From contig USFX01000015.1 of assembly GCA_900553965.1 (NCBI GenBank), positions 1-22,551 on the forward strand: a DNA stretch of 22,551 bases, read 5' to 3'. The notes beneath the pieces are model-generated. The model ran no database searches, was not told the DNA's origin, and worked only from the letters and a program-made list of their open reading frames with translations. Within the stretch, counting starts at the first letter, position 1, and each line of letters starts with the position of its first letter. The DNA comes from an uncultured Prevotella sp. (GTDB lineage Bacteria; Bacteroidota; Bacteroidia; Bacteroidales; Bacteroidaceae). This document shows positions 1 through 7,269 of the stretch, one piece after another. Both the position numbers and the translations under genes were made by a program.

Positions 1-298
1 GGACATGCCGAAGGGCGAGCTCTTCGCCGCCATAGCCCGCCACATCGACCGTGAGATTCATCTCGGCTACCGGCTCTATCCCAACAACTACGTGGCGGCA
101 GACCTGTTGCGCGGCAACCGCGATTTCAGCGAGCGTTACACGGACGCCGAGCGCGCCGCTTTCGAGGACTATCTGGCCAGCCGGATCGCCATGATAGACC
201 TGCCGGAGAAGGACGAGGACTATCTGCGCGAACGTCTGCTGACCATGTATGCCAACCCGGCCATCAATCAGATGGCGGCTCAGGAGGAGGCTGTATGA
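1..298 (+). CDS. C-terminal part of a probable lysophospholipid/glycerol acyltransferase-like protein (5' end outside window)
   Basis: The open frame runs in from the window edge and ends at a TGA at 296-298, so only about the last 98 residues are visible. A methionine codon at 5 need not be the true start. The visible part is hydrophilic and helical, with runs such as IHLGYRLYPNNYVAADLL, RYTDAERAAFEDYL and LTMYANPAIN. From memory, this kind of tail ends a group of Bacteroidales proteins annotated as 1-acyl-glycerol-3-phosphate acyltransferases or 'hemolysins'. The catalytic HX4D motif would lie upstream of the window, so the activity cannot be confirmed here. The stop codon overlaps the start of the next gene (ATGA at 295-298), which suggests translational coupling with the NigD-like lipoprotein. 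Function is tentative; that this is a real gene end is clear. Confidence 0.55.
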   Translation, partial: DMPKGELFAAIARHIDREIHLGYRLYPNNYVAADLLRGNRDFSERYTDAERAAFEDYLASRIAMIDLPEKDEDYLRERLLTMYANPAINQMAAQEEAV

Positions 299-1020
299 AC
301 GCCGTGGCTGACGTGTTGAGGCTCTGTCGGGGCGCGTTGAAGTTCCGTCCGATTGCGTTGAGGCTCTGTCCGGCCGTTGTGGCCGTCGTGGCGTTGCTCC
401 CGGCGTGTTCGTCGGACAGCTATGAGAGCGGGATGGGAACCTATTCGCTGACCCGTGCGGACTTTGTCGAGGTCCATTCGGCCGCTCCCCGCACTGCCGA
501 CTATGCCGTCACGGACGACGGCGAGCGCCTCGTGCTGACGGCTCCGAAGACGGCTGACTGGCTGACGAAGGGCGACACGATATACCGCGCCGTCATGTAC
601 TATAACCTTCAGGAGGACGGCCGCGCCGAGGTTGTCAGCCTCGCGTCCGTTCCCGTGCTCCGCGGAAAGCCGCGGGAAGAGTTCGAGGAGGGCGTCATGA
701 CCGACCCGGTGAAGTTCGAAAGCCTGTGGCTGAGCGCATCGGGACGATATGTCAACGTCGGTTTCTACCTGAAAAACGGAACAGCCGAGGACTCTCAGGC
801 GCTCCATACGATAGGCGTCGTCGATGAGGGAACGGCCGAAAATGCCGACGGAACCCACACCGCCGTCTACCGTCTTTACCACGATCAGGGCGGTGTGCCG
901 GAGTATTATTCCACCCGCTACTATGTCAGCATACCTTGCGGGACCATCGACGCCGATTCCGTCAGGCTCCTGATAAACACCTACGACGGCGAAACCGAGC
1001 GCGTGACAGCCGTCAGATAA
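295..1020 (+). CDS. NigD-like lipoprotein
   Basis: A 241-residue predicted lipoprotein. A hydrophobic signal (about residues 19-37) ends in a lipobox LPAC at Cys38, followed by SSDS, so the mature protein would be lipid-anchored in the cell envelope. The rest is beta-rich. Its end pairs an STRYYVSIPC stretch with DSVRLLINTYDG, which I recognise as typical of the Bacteroidetes NigD-like family (an N-terminal beta domain followed by a C-terminal sandwich). The family is named after a gene in a Bacteroides bacteriocin region, but most members, including this one, have no bacteriocin genes nearby and their role is unknown. The ATG at 295 overlaps the upstream stop (ATGA). It gives a rather long signal n-region, so a later start such as a TTG or GTG codon is possible. 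A strong terminator follows directly. Confidence 0.8.
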   Translation: MNAVADVLRLCRGALKFRPIALRLCPAVVAVVALLPACSSDSYESGMGTYSLTRADFVEVHSAAPRTADYAVTDDGERLVLTAPKTADWLTKGDTIYRAVMYYNLQEDGRAEVVSLASVPVLRGKPREEFEEGVMTDPVKFESLWLSASGRYVNVGFYLKNGTAEDSQALHTIGVVDEGTAENADGTHTAVYRLYHDQGGVPEYYSTRYYVSIPCGTIDADSVRLLINTYDGETERVTAVR

Positions 1021-1035
1021 TTTTGATTGGAAACT

Positions 1036-1095
1036 AAAAAAACACAGACTTGCGGCCGGGAAACAATCCCGTTGGCCGCAAGTCTGTGCTTTTTT
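1036..1095. terminator. Bidirectional intrinsic terminator between the NigD-like gene and ackA
   Basis: Perfect 15-base arms at 1043-1057 (CACAGACTTGCGGCC) and 1074-1088 form a GC-rich hairpin. The loop contains a further GGGA/TCCC pair. The stem is flanked by A7 on the left (1036-1042) and T6 on the right (1090-1095), so it reads as a rho-independent terminator on both strands. It separates the convergent NigD-like gene (plus) and ackA (minus) and should end both transcripts. Confidence 0.93.
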
Positions 1096-1122
1096 GTCTG
1101 TCAGAATATGCCCGTAGGCTTA

Positions 1123-2316
1123 TCAGAGCAGGTTCATTGTGTCTGTGGCAATCATCAGTTCCTCGTCCGTTGGAACGACAACGACGGTCACCTTTGAGTC
1201 CGGAGCAGAGATGACGGCCTCCTCGCCGTGGATGGTGTTGTTCTTCTCCACGTCGAGCTTGATACCCATCCACTCCATGTCCTTGCATACATATTCGCGC
1301 ATGTTGGCCTGGTTCTCACCGACACCGGCCGTGAAGACGATGATGTCGACACCGCCCATAGCTGCGGCGTAGGCACCGACATACTTCTTTATGCGGTAGT
1401 TGTACATGTCGAGAGCCAGAACAGCCTTCTCGTCGCCCTTCTCAGCGGCTGCGTCAATCTCGCGCATGTCGCTTGAGATACCCGTGATGCCGAGCACGCC
1501 GCTCTTCTTGTTGAGCAGGTTGGAGATGCCGTCGGCGTCGAGCGAGAGCTTCTTCTGAATGAAAGCGACTGCGCCGCCGTCGATGTCGCCCGAGCGAGTG
1601 CCCATCATGACACCCTCCAGCGGGGTCAGACCCATCGACGTGTCGACACACTTGCCTCCGTCAACGGCTGCCACGGAGCCTCCATTGCCGATGTGGCAGG
1701 TGATGACCTTCTTGTCTTCGGGCTTCACGCCGAGGAAGTCGCAGACGCGCTTTGACACATAGCGATGGCTCGTGCCGTGGAAACCGTAGCGGCGGATGGC
1801 ATACTTGTCATATAGTTCGTAGGGGATGGCGTACATGTAAGCCTTCTTCGGCATGGTCTGATGGAAGGCCGTGTCGAACACTCCCACCTGCGGCAGACCC
1901 GGCATAAGCTCCGAAACGGCCTTGACACCCTTGAGGTTGGCGGGGTTGTGGAGCGGAGCGAGGTCGCTGCACTCCTCGAAGACCTTGAGCACTTCGTCGT
2001 TGAGGACGACGCTCTTGTTGAACTTCTCACCTCCGTGGACCATGCGGTGGCCGACGGCGTCAATCTCTTTGAGGTCTTTGATCACGCCAATCTCGGGGTC
2101 GGTGAGCAGGCTGAAGATGAACTTCACGCCCTCGGTGTGCTCCGGAATGTCGTGCATGATTTGTTTTTTCTCGCCGTTGGCGAGCTTCACTTTTACGAAC
2201 GCGCCGTCAAGTCCCACGCGCTCTGCGCCGCCGGATGTCATCACCGAGCGGTCGTCCATGTTATATAAGGCGTACTTTATGGATGATGATCCACAATTCA
2301 AAACAAGAATCTTCAT
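1123..2316 (-). CDS. ackA: Acetate kinase
   Basis: A 397-residue, full-length acetate kinase of the ASKHA fold. It converts acetyl phosphate and ADP to acetate and ATP in the cytoplasm, the last step of the Pta-AckA pathway. Visible family motifs are the N-terminal NCGSSSIK phosphate-binding loop, FDTAFHQTMP, the RYGFHGTSHRYV substrate motif, HIGNGGS, MGLTPLEGVMMGTRSGDID and the late FTAGVGENQ adenosine motif. No key residue appears to be missing. The start is the only sensible one, directly before MKILVLNCGSS. It lies 44 bases downstream of pta on the same strand, across an AT-rich spacer with AATTTAGAAT-like repeats. It is therefore very probably the second gene of a pta-ackA operon, ending at the bidirectional terminator at 1036-1095. 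Confidence 0.98.
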   Translation of the reverse strand: MKILVLNCGSSSIKYALYNMDDRSVMTSGGAERVGLDGAFVKVKLANGEKKQIMHDIPEHTEGVKFIFSLLTDPEIGVIKDLKEIDAVGHRMVHGGEKFNKSVVLNDEVLKVFEECSDLAPLHNPANLKGVKAVSELMPGLPQVGVFDTAFHQTMPKKAYMYAIPYELYDKYAIRRYGFHGTSHRYVSKRVCDFLGVKPEDKKVITCHIGNGGSVAAVDGGKCVDTSMGLTPLEGVMMGTRSGDIDGGAVAFIQKKLSLDADGISNLLNKKSGVLGITGISSDMREIDAAAEKGDEKAVLALDMYNYRIKKYVGAYAAAMGGVDIIVFTAGVGENQANMREYVCKDMEWMGIKLDVEKNNTIHGEEAVISAPDSKVTVVVVPTDEELMIATDTMNLL

Positions 2317-2360
2317 TTTATTTAATTTAGAATTTATAATTCCTAACTTCTAATTTAGAA

Positions 2361-3371
2361 TTACTTCTTCGCGTCCATAGCCTGGCAGGCGGTGATGGCG
2401 ACGAGATAGTAGATGTCTTCGACGGAGCATCCGCGGCTCAGGTCGTTGACCGGGCGGGCGATACCCTGGAGGATGGGGCCGATGGCCACGGCGTCACCGA
2501 GGCGCTGGACGAGCTTGTAGCCGATGTTGCCTACTTCGAGGTTGGGGAAAACGAGGACGTTGGCCTTGCCGGCGATGTCGCTGCCCGGAGCCTTCTTGGC
2601 GCCGACGGCGGGTACGAGGGCGGCGTCAGCCTGCAGTTCGCCGTCTATCTTCAGCTCTGGAGCCATCTCCTTTGCCATGCGTGTGGCTTCGACAACCTTG
2701 TCGACAACCTCGTGGCTTGCGCTGCCCTTGGTCGAGAAGCTCAGCATGGCCACGCGCGGGTCGGTAAATCCGGCGACGCTCTTGGCTGTCTGTGCCGTGC
2801 AGACGGCTATCTGGGCCAGCTGGCCGGCGTCGGGCATCGGGGTCACGGCGACGTCGCCGACGACGAGGATGCCATTCTCGCCATACTGCGGCTGCTTCGT
2901 GATGAGCAGCATGGCACCACTCACGCAGGTGATGCCCGGGGCGCACTTGATGATCTGCAGGGCGGGACGGAGCGTGTCGCCCGTTGTGCTCAGCGCACCG
3001 CTGATCTGTCCGTCAGCACCTTCTGTCTTTATTATCATACATCCCAGATAGAGCGGGTTCTTCACCAACTCGCGGGCTTTCTCGATGGTCATGCCCTTCT
3101 TTGCACGGAGTTCGGCGAGCAGCTGTGCGTATTCCTCGCTCTTGGGGTTGTTCTCCGGGTCGATGAGCGTGGCCTTTCCGATGTGCTCCAGACCATATTC
3201 CTTGCACATGGCCTCCACCTTTGCCGGGTTTCCGATGAGGATGAGGTCGGCAATGCCGTCACGCAGCACCATGTCGGCTGCCTTCAGTGTGCGCTCCTCT
3301 TCTGCTTCGGGGAGCACGATGCGCTGTTTGTTGTTCTTCGCGCGTTCGATGATTTGTTGTACTAAATCCAT
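2361..3371 (-). CDS. pta: Phosphate acetyltransferase
   Basis: A 336-residue protein of the short, single-domain phosphotransacetylase type (PTA/PTB domain only, without the DRTGG regulatory domain of long Pta). It interconverts acetyl-CoA plus phosphate with acetyl phosphate plus CoA, feeding AckA. Recognisable blocks are RIVLPEAEEERTLKAA near the N-terminus, SGALSTTGDTLRPALQI, MLSFSTKGSA, DGELQADAALVP, APGSDIAGKANVLVFPNLE and the GPILQGIARPVNDLSRG ending typical of the family. The frame stays open up to 3473, but the extra 34 residues are unlike any Pta. The ATG at 3371, giving MDLVQQIIERAK, matches the family N-terminus. It is the first gene of the pta-ackA operon, and a TACTTTTG promoter box lies about 120 bases upstream. 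Confidence 0.97.
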   Translation of the reverse strand: MDLVQQIIERAKNNKQRIVLPEAEEERTLKAADMVLRDGIADLILIGNPAKVEAMCKEYGLEHIGKATLIDPENNPKSEEYAQLLAELRAKKGMTIEKARELVKNPLYLGCMIIKTEGADGQISGALSTTGDTLRPALQIIKCAPGITCVSGAMLLITKQPQYGENGILVVGDVAVTPMPDAGQLAQIAVCTAQTAKSVAGFTDPRVAMLSFSTKGSASHEVVDKVVEATRMAKEMAPELKIDGELQADAALVPAVGAKKAPGSDIAGKANVLVFPNLEVGNIGYKLVQRLGDAVAIGPILQGIARPVNDLSRGCSVEDIYYLVAITACQAMDAKK

Positions 3372-3687
3372 AGTAGTTTTTATTAAAATATGTGTTTCCG
3401 ATGTTTTCCCGTCATTCTGCCTCTGCTGGCATTGTGTGTCGTTTGTGGCGTCGTTTTCCAATGTGGCTGCCAACGTTTTTCCACGACTACAAAAGTAAGA
3501 AAAAAAATCCGTAATGGCGCGGCATGGCAGATAATTTTTTCGTGTGGAGCCACGGCTCTTTCATTTAACACACGACTGACAAGTTTCTCAGTCATAAAGA
3601 ATAATAGTGTAAAGTATCATAGTAATTAACCAAGAAAATGTCAAGTAAAACCAGTACCATACAATTGCACTCATGCACGTAAGATTG
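3372..3687 (-). other. Intergenic leader/promoter region of pta-ackA, 316 bases
   Basis: The stretch lies between the end of the hybrid sensor kinase gene and the start of pta, both on the minus strand. No convincing gene is present. The short open frames on either strand lack family features. It holds the candidate pta promoter box at 3490-3497 and a small inverted repeat at 3574-3593 (GACTGA/TCAGTC, 8-base loop) with no T-run on either strand. I see no clear intrinsic terminator for the kinase gene here. Confidence 0.6.
3490..3497 (-). promoter_or_regulatory. Candidate -7 box of the pta-ackA promoter
   Basis: Read on the minus strand, the bases are TACTTTTG, an exact match to the Bacteroidetes sigma-70-type -7 consensus TAnnTTTG. 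It would start transcription around 3483, leaving a leader of about 110 bases before the pta ATG at 3371. No TTTG/TTG -33 element is visible at the usual 17-23-base spacing, so the assignment rests on one box. Confidence 0.45.
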
Positions 3688-6654
3688 TCATTTTGTTGCT
3701 TGTCTGCCGTTTGGCGTATGTCCGAAATGGTCCTTATAGCATTTGATGAAATATGACGGCGATGAAAATCCCACCTCGTATGCCACTTCCGACACCGTCT
3801 TGCTGCCTTCGCGCAGCAATTCCTCGGCGCGACGCAGACGTGTGAGGCGGATGAGTTCGACGGGCGTCGCTCCGGTCATGGCCTTCACCTTGCGGTAGAG
3901 CTGTACGCGGCTGAGGCTCATTTCGGCGCTGATGGTCTCGACGTTGAGGTCCGAATCGGAGATGTTTGCGGCAATGAAGTCGCGCAGACGGGTCATGAAA
4001 CGGCTGTCGGCGGCATTGAGCGCTGGTGCCGCACCGCTGCAGCATCCGTCGGCCGGAGGATTGTCGAAGATGTCGTTGCTGTCGGCTGTCCCATTATTCT
4101 CATTACTCCCATTATTCTCATTACTCCCATTATTCTCATGTCTCCTATTCTTCTCATCATTTCCTTTCCTCCCATAAACCCCGGCGAAGAGTTCTCTCAG
4201 CCTCCTGCGGCTTTCGAGCAGGTTCTCCACCCGCGAGATGAGCACCTTGCCGCTGAAAGGCTTGGTTATGTAGGCATCGGCACCGCAGTCGTAGCCCTCG
4301 GCGCGTTGCTCTTCGAGCGTGCGGGCCGTGAGCATGAGGACGGGAATGTGGCTCGTGGCCGTCTCGCCCTTTACGCGCCGGCACATCTCCAGACCGTCCA
4401 TGACGGGCATCATGACGTCGCTGACAATCAGGTCGGGAACGTTCTCAATGGCCATGCGGAGACCCTCGCTGCCGTCGGCGGCCGATATTATGGCGTATCT
4501 GTCGCTGAGCAGGGATGATATGTATGTGCGTATGTCGTCGCTGTCGTCCACGATGAGAATCTGCGGCCGGTTGTCAGAGGATTCGGCTGTGGCGGAAGTC
4601 TGAGCCTGCGGGTCGGCCGTGGTGGCCGAATCTGAATCTGAATCGGAACCGGATGGCGGTGTGGTGGCACCACTATCGCTCTCATCATTCCCATTCTTCC
4701 CATCACTCTCATTATTCTCATTCCTCTTCCCACTCCGGTCTTTCTTTTCCTTTTTCTCCTCAATCTCAGCCGGCAGCAACACCGTGAACGTCGCGCCGTG
4801 GCCCGGCTCGCTCTCCACCGTGACGCGGCCGCCCATCATTTCGGCAAACGCCTTGACTAAAGCGAGGCCTATGCCCGTTCCGTCGGCGGCACTGCCGTTC
4901 ACCATGAAGAAACGGTCGAAAATGTTCTGCTGCTTGTCGCGCGGTATGCCCTCGCCCGTGTCGCTGACGCTCAGGGCCACCATGCCGAGGCTGTCGTCCG
5001 ACGTTACGGTCAGCGTCACCGTGCCGCCGCGGCGGGTGTGCTTGATGGCGTTGCTCAGGAGGTTGTAGCAGATGCGCTCCACCTTATACATATCCGTCAC
5101 CACTTCGATGCCGTCGGCCGTGCGGCAACACAGCTCTATGCCCTTGCTCTCGGCCACGGGACGGAAACTGTCGGTCCACACGCGGGCCTGTTCGGACAGC
5201 CGGAAGCGTGTGACCATGAGCTCCATCTTGCCGTTCTGCAGCTTGCGGAAGTCGAGAATCTCGCCTATCAGACGGAGCAGAACGCGGGCGTTGCGGCTTA
5301 CAATCTCCAGCCGGTCGCGCTGCCGCGGGGTGAGGTTGTCGTCGCCGAGCATCTGTTCCACAGGATCGGCGATGAGCGTGAGCGGCGTGCGGAACTCATG
5401 GCTCATGTTGGTGAAGAACACGAGCTTTGCGTTGGCAGCCTCTTCGGCCATACGACGACGCATAAGCATGGCCCGGTAGACCATGATGAAGAAGATGATG
5501 AGCAGGATTACGATTATTATGGACAGCAGAAGATAGACCTTCTGATGGTTATACTGTGCTAAATAAGTGTCTATCTTGCCGTGAAGGGTGTCGAGGTATT
5601 CGTTCTGCCGGGCCATCTCTTCGGCCTGCATAAGCATGACGCCGGCATTGTCGCGGGTGACGAGCGCCGCCCGCAGCGTGTTTTCTTTGTTGTACGGCCG
5701 GTCTTCGAGGATGTTCATGGCCAGCTCCATCACCTTGTCACCGCCCGTGGGATAGATGCACGAGACGGTCAGCGTGCCGTCATGAACGCGAGCTATGCCG
5801 CCGTCGGCACCCGGCAGGGCGTCCACACCGGCAAACAGCATGCCGTCGACATCGGCTCCATAGCCTTTCATCGTCTCGTATGCTCCCACGGCCATGCGGT
5901 CGTTATGGCCGAAGACGCAGTCTATCTGTCGGTCCGTATCCTTACGCATCACCGCGTCCATAGCCTCGCTGCCGCTCTCCTGAAGCCAGTTGCCCGATGG
6001 CGAGGCGATGATGTGGATGTCGGGATAGCGTCCCAGCGCGTCGGTGAAGCCGCGGTGGCGCTCGACGGCCGGCGACGAACCGTCAAGTCCCTGTATCTCC
6101 ACTACCGTGCCGCGGCCGTCGAGCTGTGTGGCGACGAACTCGCCGATGCTGCGCCCGATCTCCACGTTGTCGGCTCCGATGAACGCCGTATATTTTCCAG
6201 AACCGGTCTTGCGGTCGAGCAATATCACGGGTATGCCGCTATCGTAAGCCCGGTCGACGGCTTCGGAGATGCTGGTCATCGAGTTTGGCGAGACTATCAG
6301 GAGGTCCACGCCCTCGTCGATGAAGCTGTCAATCTGTGCCCGTTGCACCGTATCGTTGTCGTCGGCCGACACCACGCGGATGTCAACGTTGTCATATAGA
6401 TAAGTGGCCGTGCGCAGTTCCTCGTTGAGCTTGGCCCGCCACGAGTCCTCGCTGCACTGGGCCACGCCGATGGTGTAGCGGCGCGGCGAACCGCACGATG
6501 ACACAATGAGACACATCGTGAATATCGTCCAAAGCCCTGCGGCTGCTGTCCGGCGCATCGTCGATATAAATATCCGGCGCATTATATGCCCGAACAGCTG
6601 TCCTGCGACTGTCATTCCGTGGCGCCGCCGCCCTCCTTCCGGTCGCGGTTTCAT
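3688..6654 (-). CDS. Hybrid two-component system regulator (periplasmic sugar-binding domain, histidine kinase, receiver, AraC domain)
   Basis: A 988-residue one-protein phosphorelay. Domains in order: signal sequence with a possible lipobox VSSC at Cys54; type I periplasmic-binding (LacI/ribose-binding-like) sensor, about 59-345, starting YTIGVAQCSEDSWR; membrane helix 374-393; HisKA with SHEFRTPLTL, phospho-acceptor His419; HATPase with N-box NLLSN 531-535, DTGEGIP 565-571 and GTGIGLAL 592-599; receiver 698-815 with acceptor Asp746 (SDVMMPVMDG) and Lys798; AraC DNA-binding domain 890-984. Two low-complexity linkers join kinase to receiver (631-697) and receiver to AraC (826-880). Family knowledge: such regulators usually sense sugars and control polysaccharide-utilisation genes; no susC/susD pair lies in this window. 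The ATG at 6654 overlaps the sufE stop (ATGA), but the signal peptide fits a start at residue 25 or 33 (6582 or 6558) better. Architecture is certain; ligand unknown. Confidence 0.95.
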   Translation of the reverse strand: MKPRPEGGRRRHGMTVAGQLFGHIMRRIFISTMRRTAAAGLWTIFTMCLIVSSCGSPRRYTIGVAQCSEDSWRAKLNEELRTATYLYDNVDIRVVSADDNDTVQRAQIDSFIDEGVDLLIVSPNSMTSISEAVDRAYDSGIPVILLDRKTGSGKYTAFIGADNVEIGRSIGEFVATQLDGRGTVVEIQGLDGSSPAVERHRGFTDALGRYPDIHIIASPSGNWLQESGSEAMDAVMRKDTDRQIDCVFGHNDRMAVGAYETMKGYGADVDGMLFAGVDALPGADGGIARVHDGTLTVSCIYPTGGDKVMELAMNILEDRPYNKENTLRAALVTRDNAGVMLMQAEEMARQNEYLDTLHGKIDTYLAQYNHQKVYLLLSIIIVILLIIFFIMVYRAMLMRRRMAEEAANAKLVFFTNMSHEFRTPLTLIADPVEQMLGDDNLTPRQRDRLEIVSRNARVLLRLIGEILDFRKLQNGKMELMVTRFRLSEQARVWTDSFRPVAESKGIELCCRTADGIEVVTDMYKVERICYNLLSNAIKHTRRGGTVTLTVTSDDSLGMVALSVSDTGEGIPRDKQQNIFDRFFMVNGSAADGTGIGLALVKAFAEMMGGRVTVESEPGHGATFTVLLPAEIEEKKEKKDRSGKRNENNESDGKNGNDESDSGATTPPSGSDSDSDSATTADPQAQTSATAESSDNRPQILIVDDSDDIRTYISSLLSDRYAIISAADGSEGLRMAIENVPDLIVSDVMMPVMDGLEMCRRVKGETATSHIPVLMLTARTLEEQRAEGYDCGADAYITKPFSGKVLISRVENLLESRRRLRELFAGVYGRKGNDEKNRRHENNGSNENNGSNENNGTADSNDIFDNPPADGCCSGAAPALNAADSRFMTRLRDFIAANISDSDLNVETISAEMSLSRVQLYRKVKAMTGATPVELIRLTRLRRAEELLREGSKTVSEVAYEVGFSSPSYFIKCYKDHFGHTPNGRQATK
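4091..4139 (-). repeat. 18-base in-frame tandem repeat in the receiver-AraC linker
   Basis: About 2.7 nearly perfect copies of an 18-base unit (plus strand CCATTATTCTCATTACTC) at 4091-4108, 4109-4126 and 4127-4139. On the coding strand it encodes SNENNG repeats around residues 839-855 of the hybrid regulator. The unit is a multiple of three, so copy-number change would lengthen or shorten the linker without a frameshift. A degenerate relative of the same sequence occurs at about 4681-4735 in the kinase-receiver linker. Confidence 0.9.
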
Positions 6655-7076
6655 ACGCCCTCCTTGGCCTTGAAGGCCAGTGCATACATGCGCATCTGCT
6701 TCACCATGGCCAGCAGTCCGTTGCTACGGGTGGGGCTGAGGTGGTCTTTCAGACCGATGCGGTCGATGAAATACAGTTCGGCGGCGAGTATCTCGTCGGG
6801 CGTATGGCCGCTGAGCACGCGGATGAGCAGGGCGATGATGCCCTTGACGATGAGCGCGTCGCTCTCGGCGGTGAAGCGGATGCGGCCGTCCTCATAGTCG
6901 GCTTGCAGCCATACGCGGCTCTGACAGCCGTCGATAAGATTGCTCTCGGTCTTGTAGCGCTCGTCGAGTGGCGCTTGTTCGTTGCCCAGGTCGATGAGCA
7001 ACTGATACTTGTCCATCCAGTCGGAGAAGTCGGAAAACTCCTCGATGATTTCGTCTTGCAGTTCGTTTATTGTCAT
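6651..7076 (-). CDS. sufE: SufE-like cysteine desulfuration protein
   Basis: A 141-residue SufE family protein. SufE accepts persulfide sulfur from the desulfurase SufS on a conserved cysteine and passes it to the SufB scaffold for Fe-S cluster assembly in the cytoplasm. The signature is LIDGCQSRVWL, and counting from the chosen ATG the cysteine is residue 51, the same number as in E. coli SufE. The family's C-terminal part is also present (TPDEILAAELYFIDRIGL, then SPTRSNGL). The frame is open to 7187, but the extra 37 residues are translated inverted-repeat DNA. The ATG at 7076, giving MTINELQDEIIEEF, is right. No other suf genes are in the window. The stop codon overlaps the first ATG of the hybrid sensor kinase gene, so the two may be co-transcribed. 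Confidence 0.95.
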   Translation of the reverse strand: MTINELQDEIIEEFSDFSDWMDKYQLLIDLGNEQAPLDERYKTESNLIDGCQSRVWLQADYEDGRIRFTAESDALIVKGIIALLIRVLSGHTPDEILAAELYFIDRIGLKDHLSPTRSNGLLAMVKQMRMYALAFKAKEGV

Positions 7077-7090
7077 AATTCTAAAAAACC

Positions 7091-7265
7091 GGCCCCCTAT
7101 AGTCCCCCAAAGGGGGACGCCTGCGGAATGACGTAGGAATCGTGTAGGAATAAAATAGTGTTGGAATAAAAATAATGTTGAATACAATTTAATAACAATC
7201 TCCCTGTTATCTCCCGCAGGCGTCCCCCTTTGGGGGACAACAGGGGGCTTTCCCTATAGGGGGCC
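7091..7265. repeat. Long interrupted inverted repeat between sufE and rimM (two inverted REP-like copies)
   Basis: A perfect 25-base inverted repeat pairs 7102-7126 with 7214-7238. Each arm contains its own small palindrome, GTCCCCCAAAGGGGGAC. A second perfect pair lies outside it: GGCCCCCTATAG at 7091-7102 and its complement at 7254-7265. A 15-base insert (7239-7253) on the right side keeps the two pairs from being continuous. The 87-base centre is AT-rich and must hold the divergent promoters of sufE and rimM, though I see no clear TAnnTTTG box in it. The copies belong to the same repeat family as those at 10599-10640 and 11089-11105. Confidence 0.92.
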
Positions 7266-7269
7266 TCTC

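Noticed and set aside
280..882. A 200-codon open frame on the minus strand opposite the NigD-like gene
   Set aside because: It is antisense to a well-supported lipoprotein gene, has an Arg/His/Gln-rich composition typical of shadow frames in GC-rich DNA, and shows no domain.
2361..3473. A longer phosphate acetyltransferase starting at 3473
   Set aside because: The 34 extra residues (Gln/Asn/Thr-rich) do not match the family. The ATG at 3371 gives the conserved N-terminus and leaves room for the promoter box.
4091..4139. Possible CRISPR-like array, suggested by the short regular repeats
   Set aside because: Units are 18 bases, directly adjacent without spacers, in frame and coding.
5581..6399. 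A 272-codon plus-strand frame inside the hybrid regulator gene
   Set aside because: It is antisense to the conserved sugar-binding domain and its composition (Val/His/Arg/Asp) is that of a mirrored frame.
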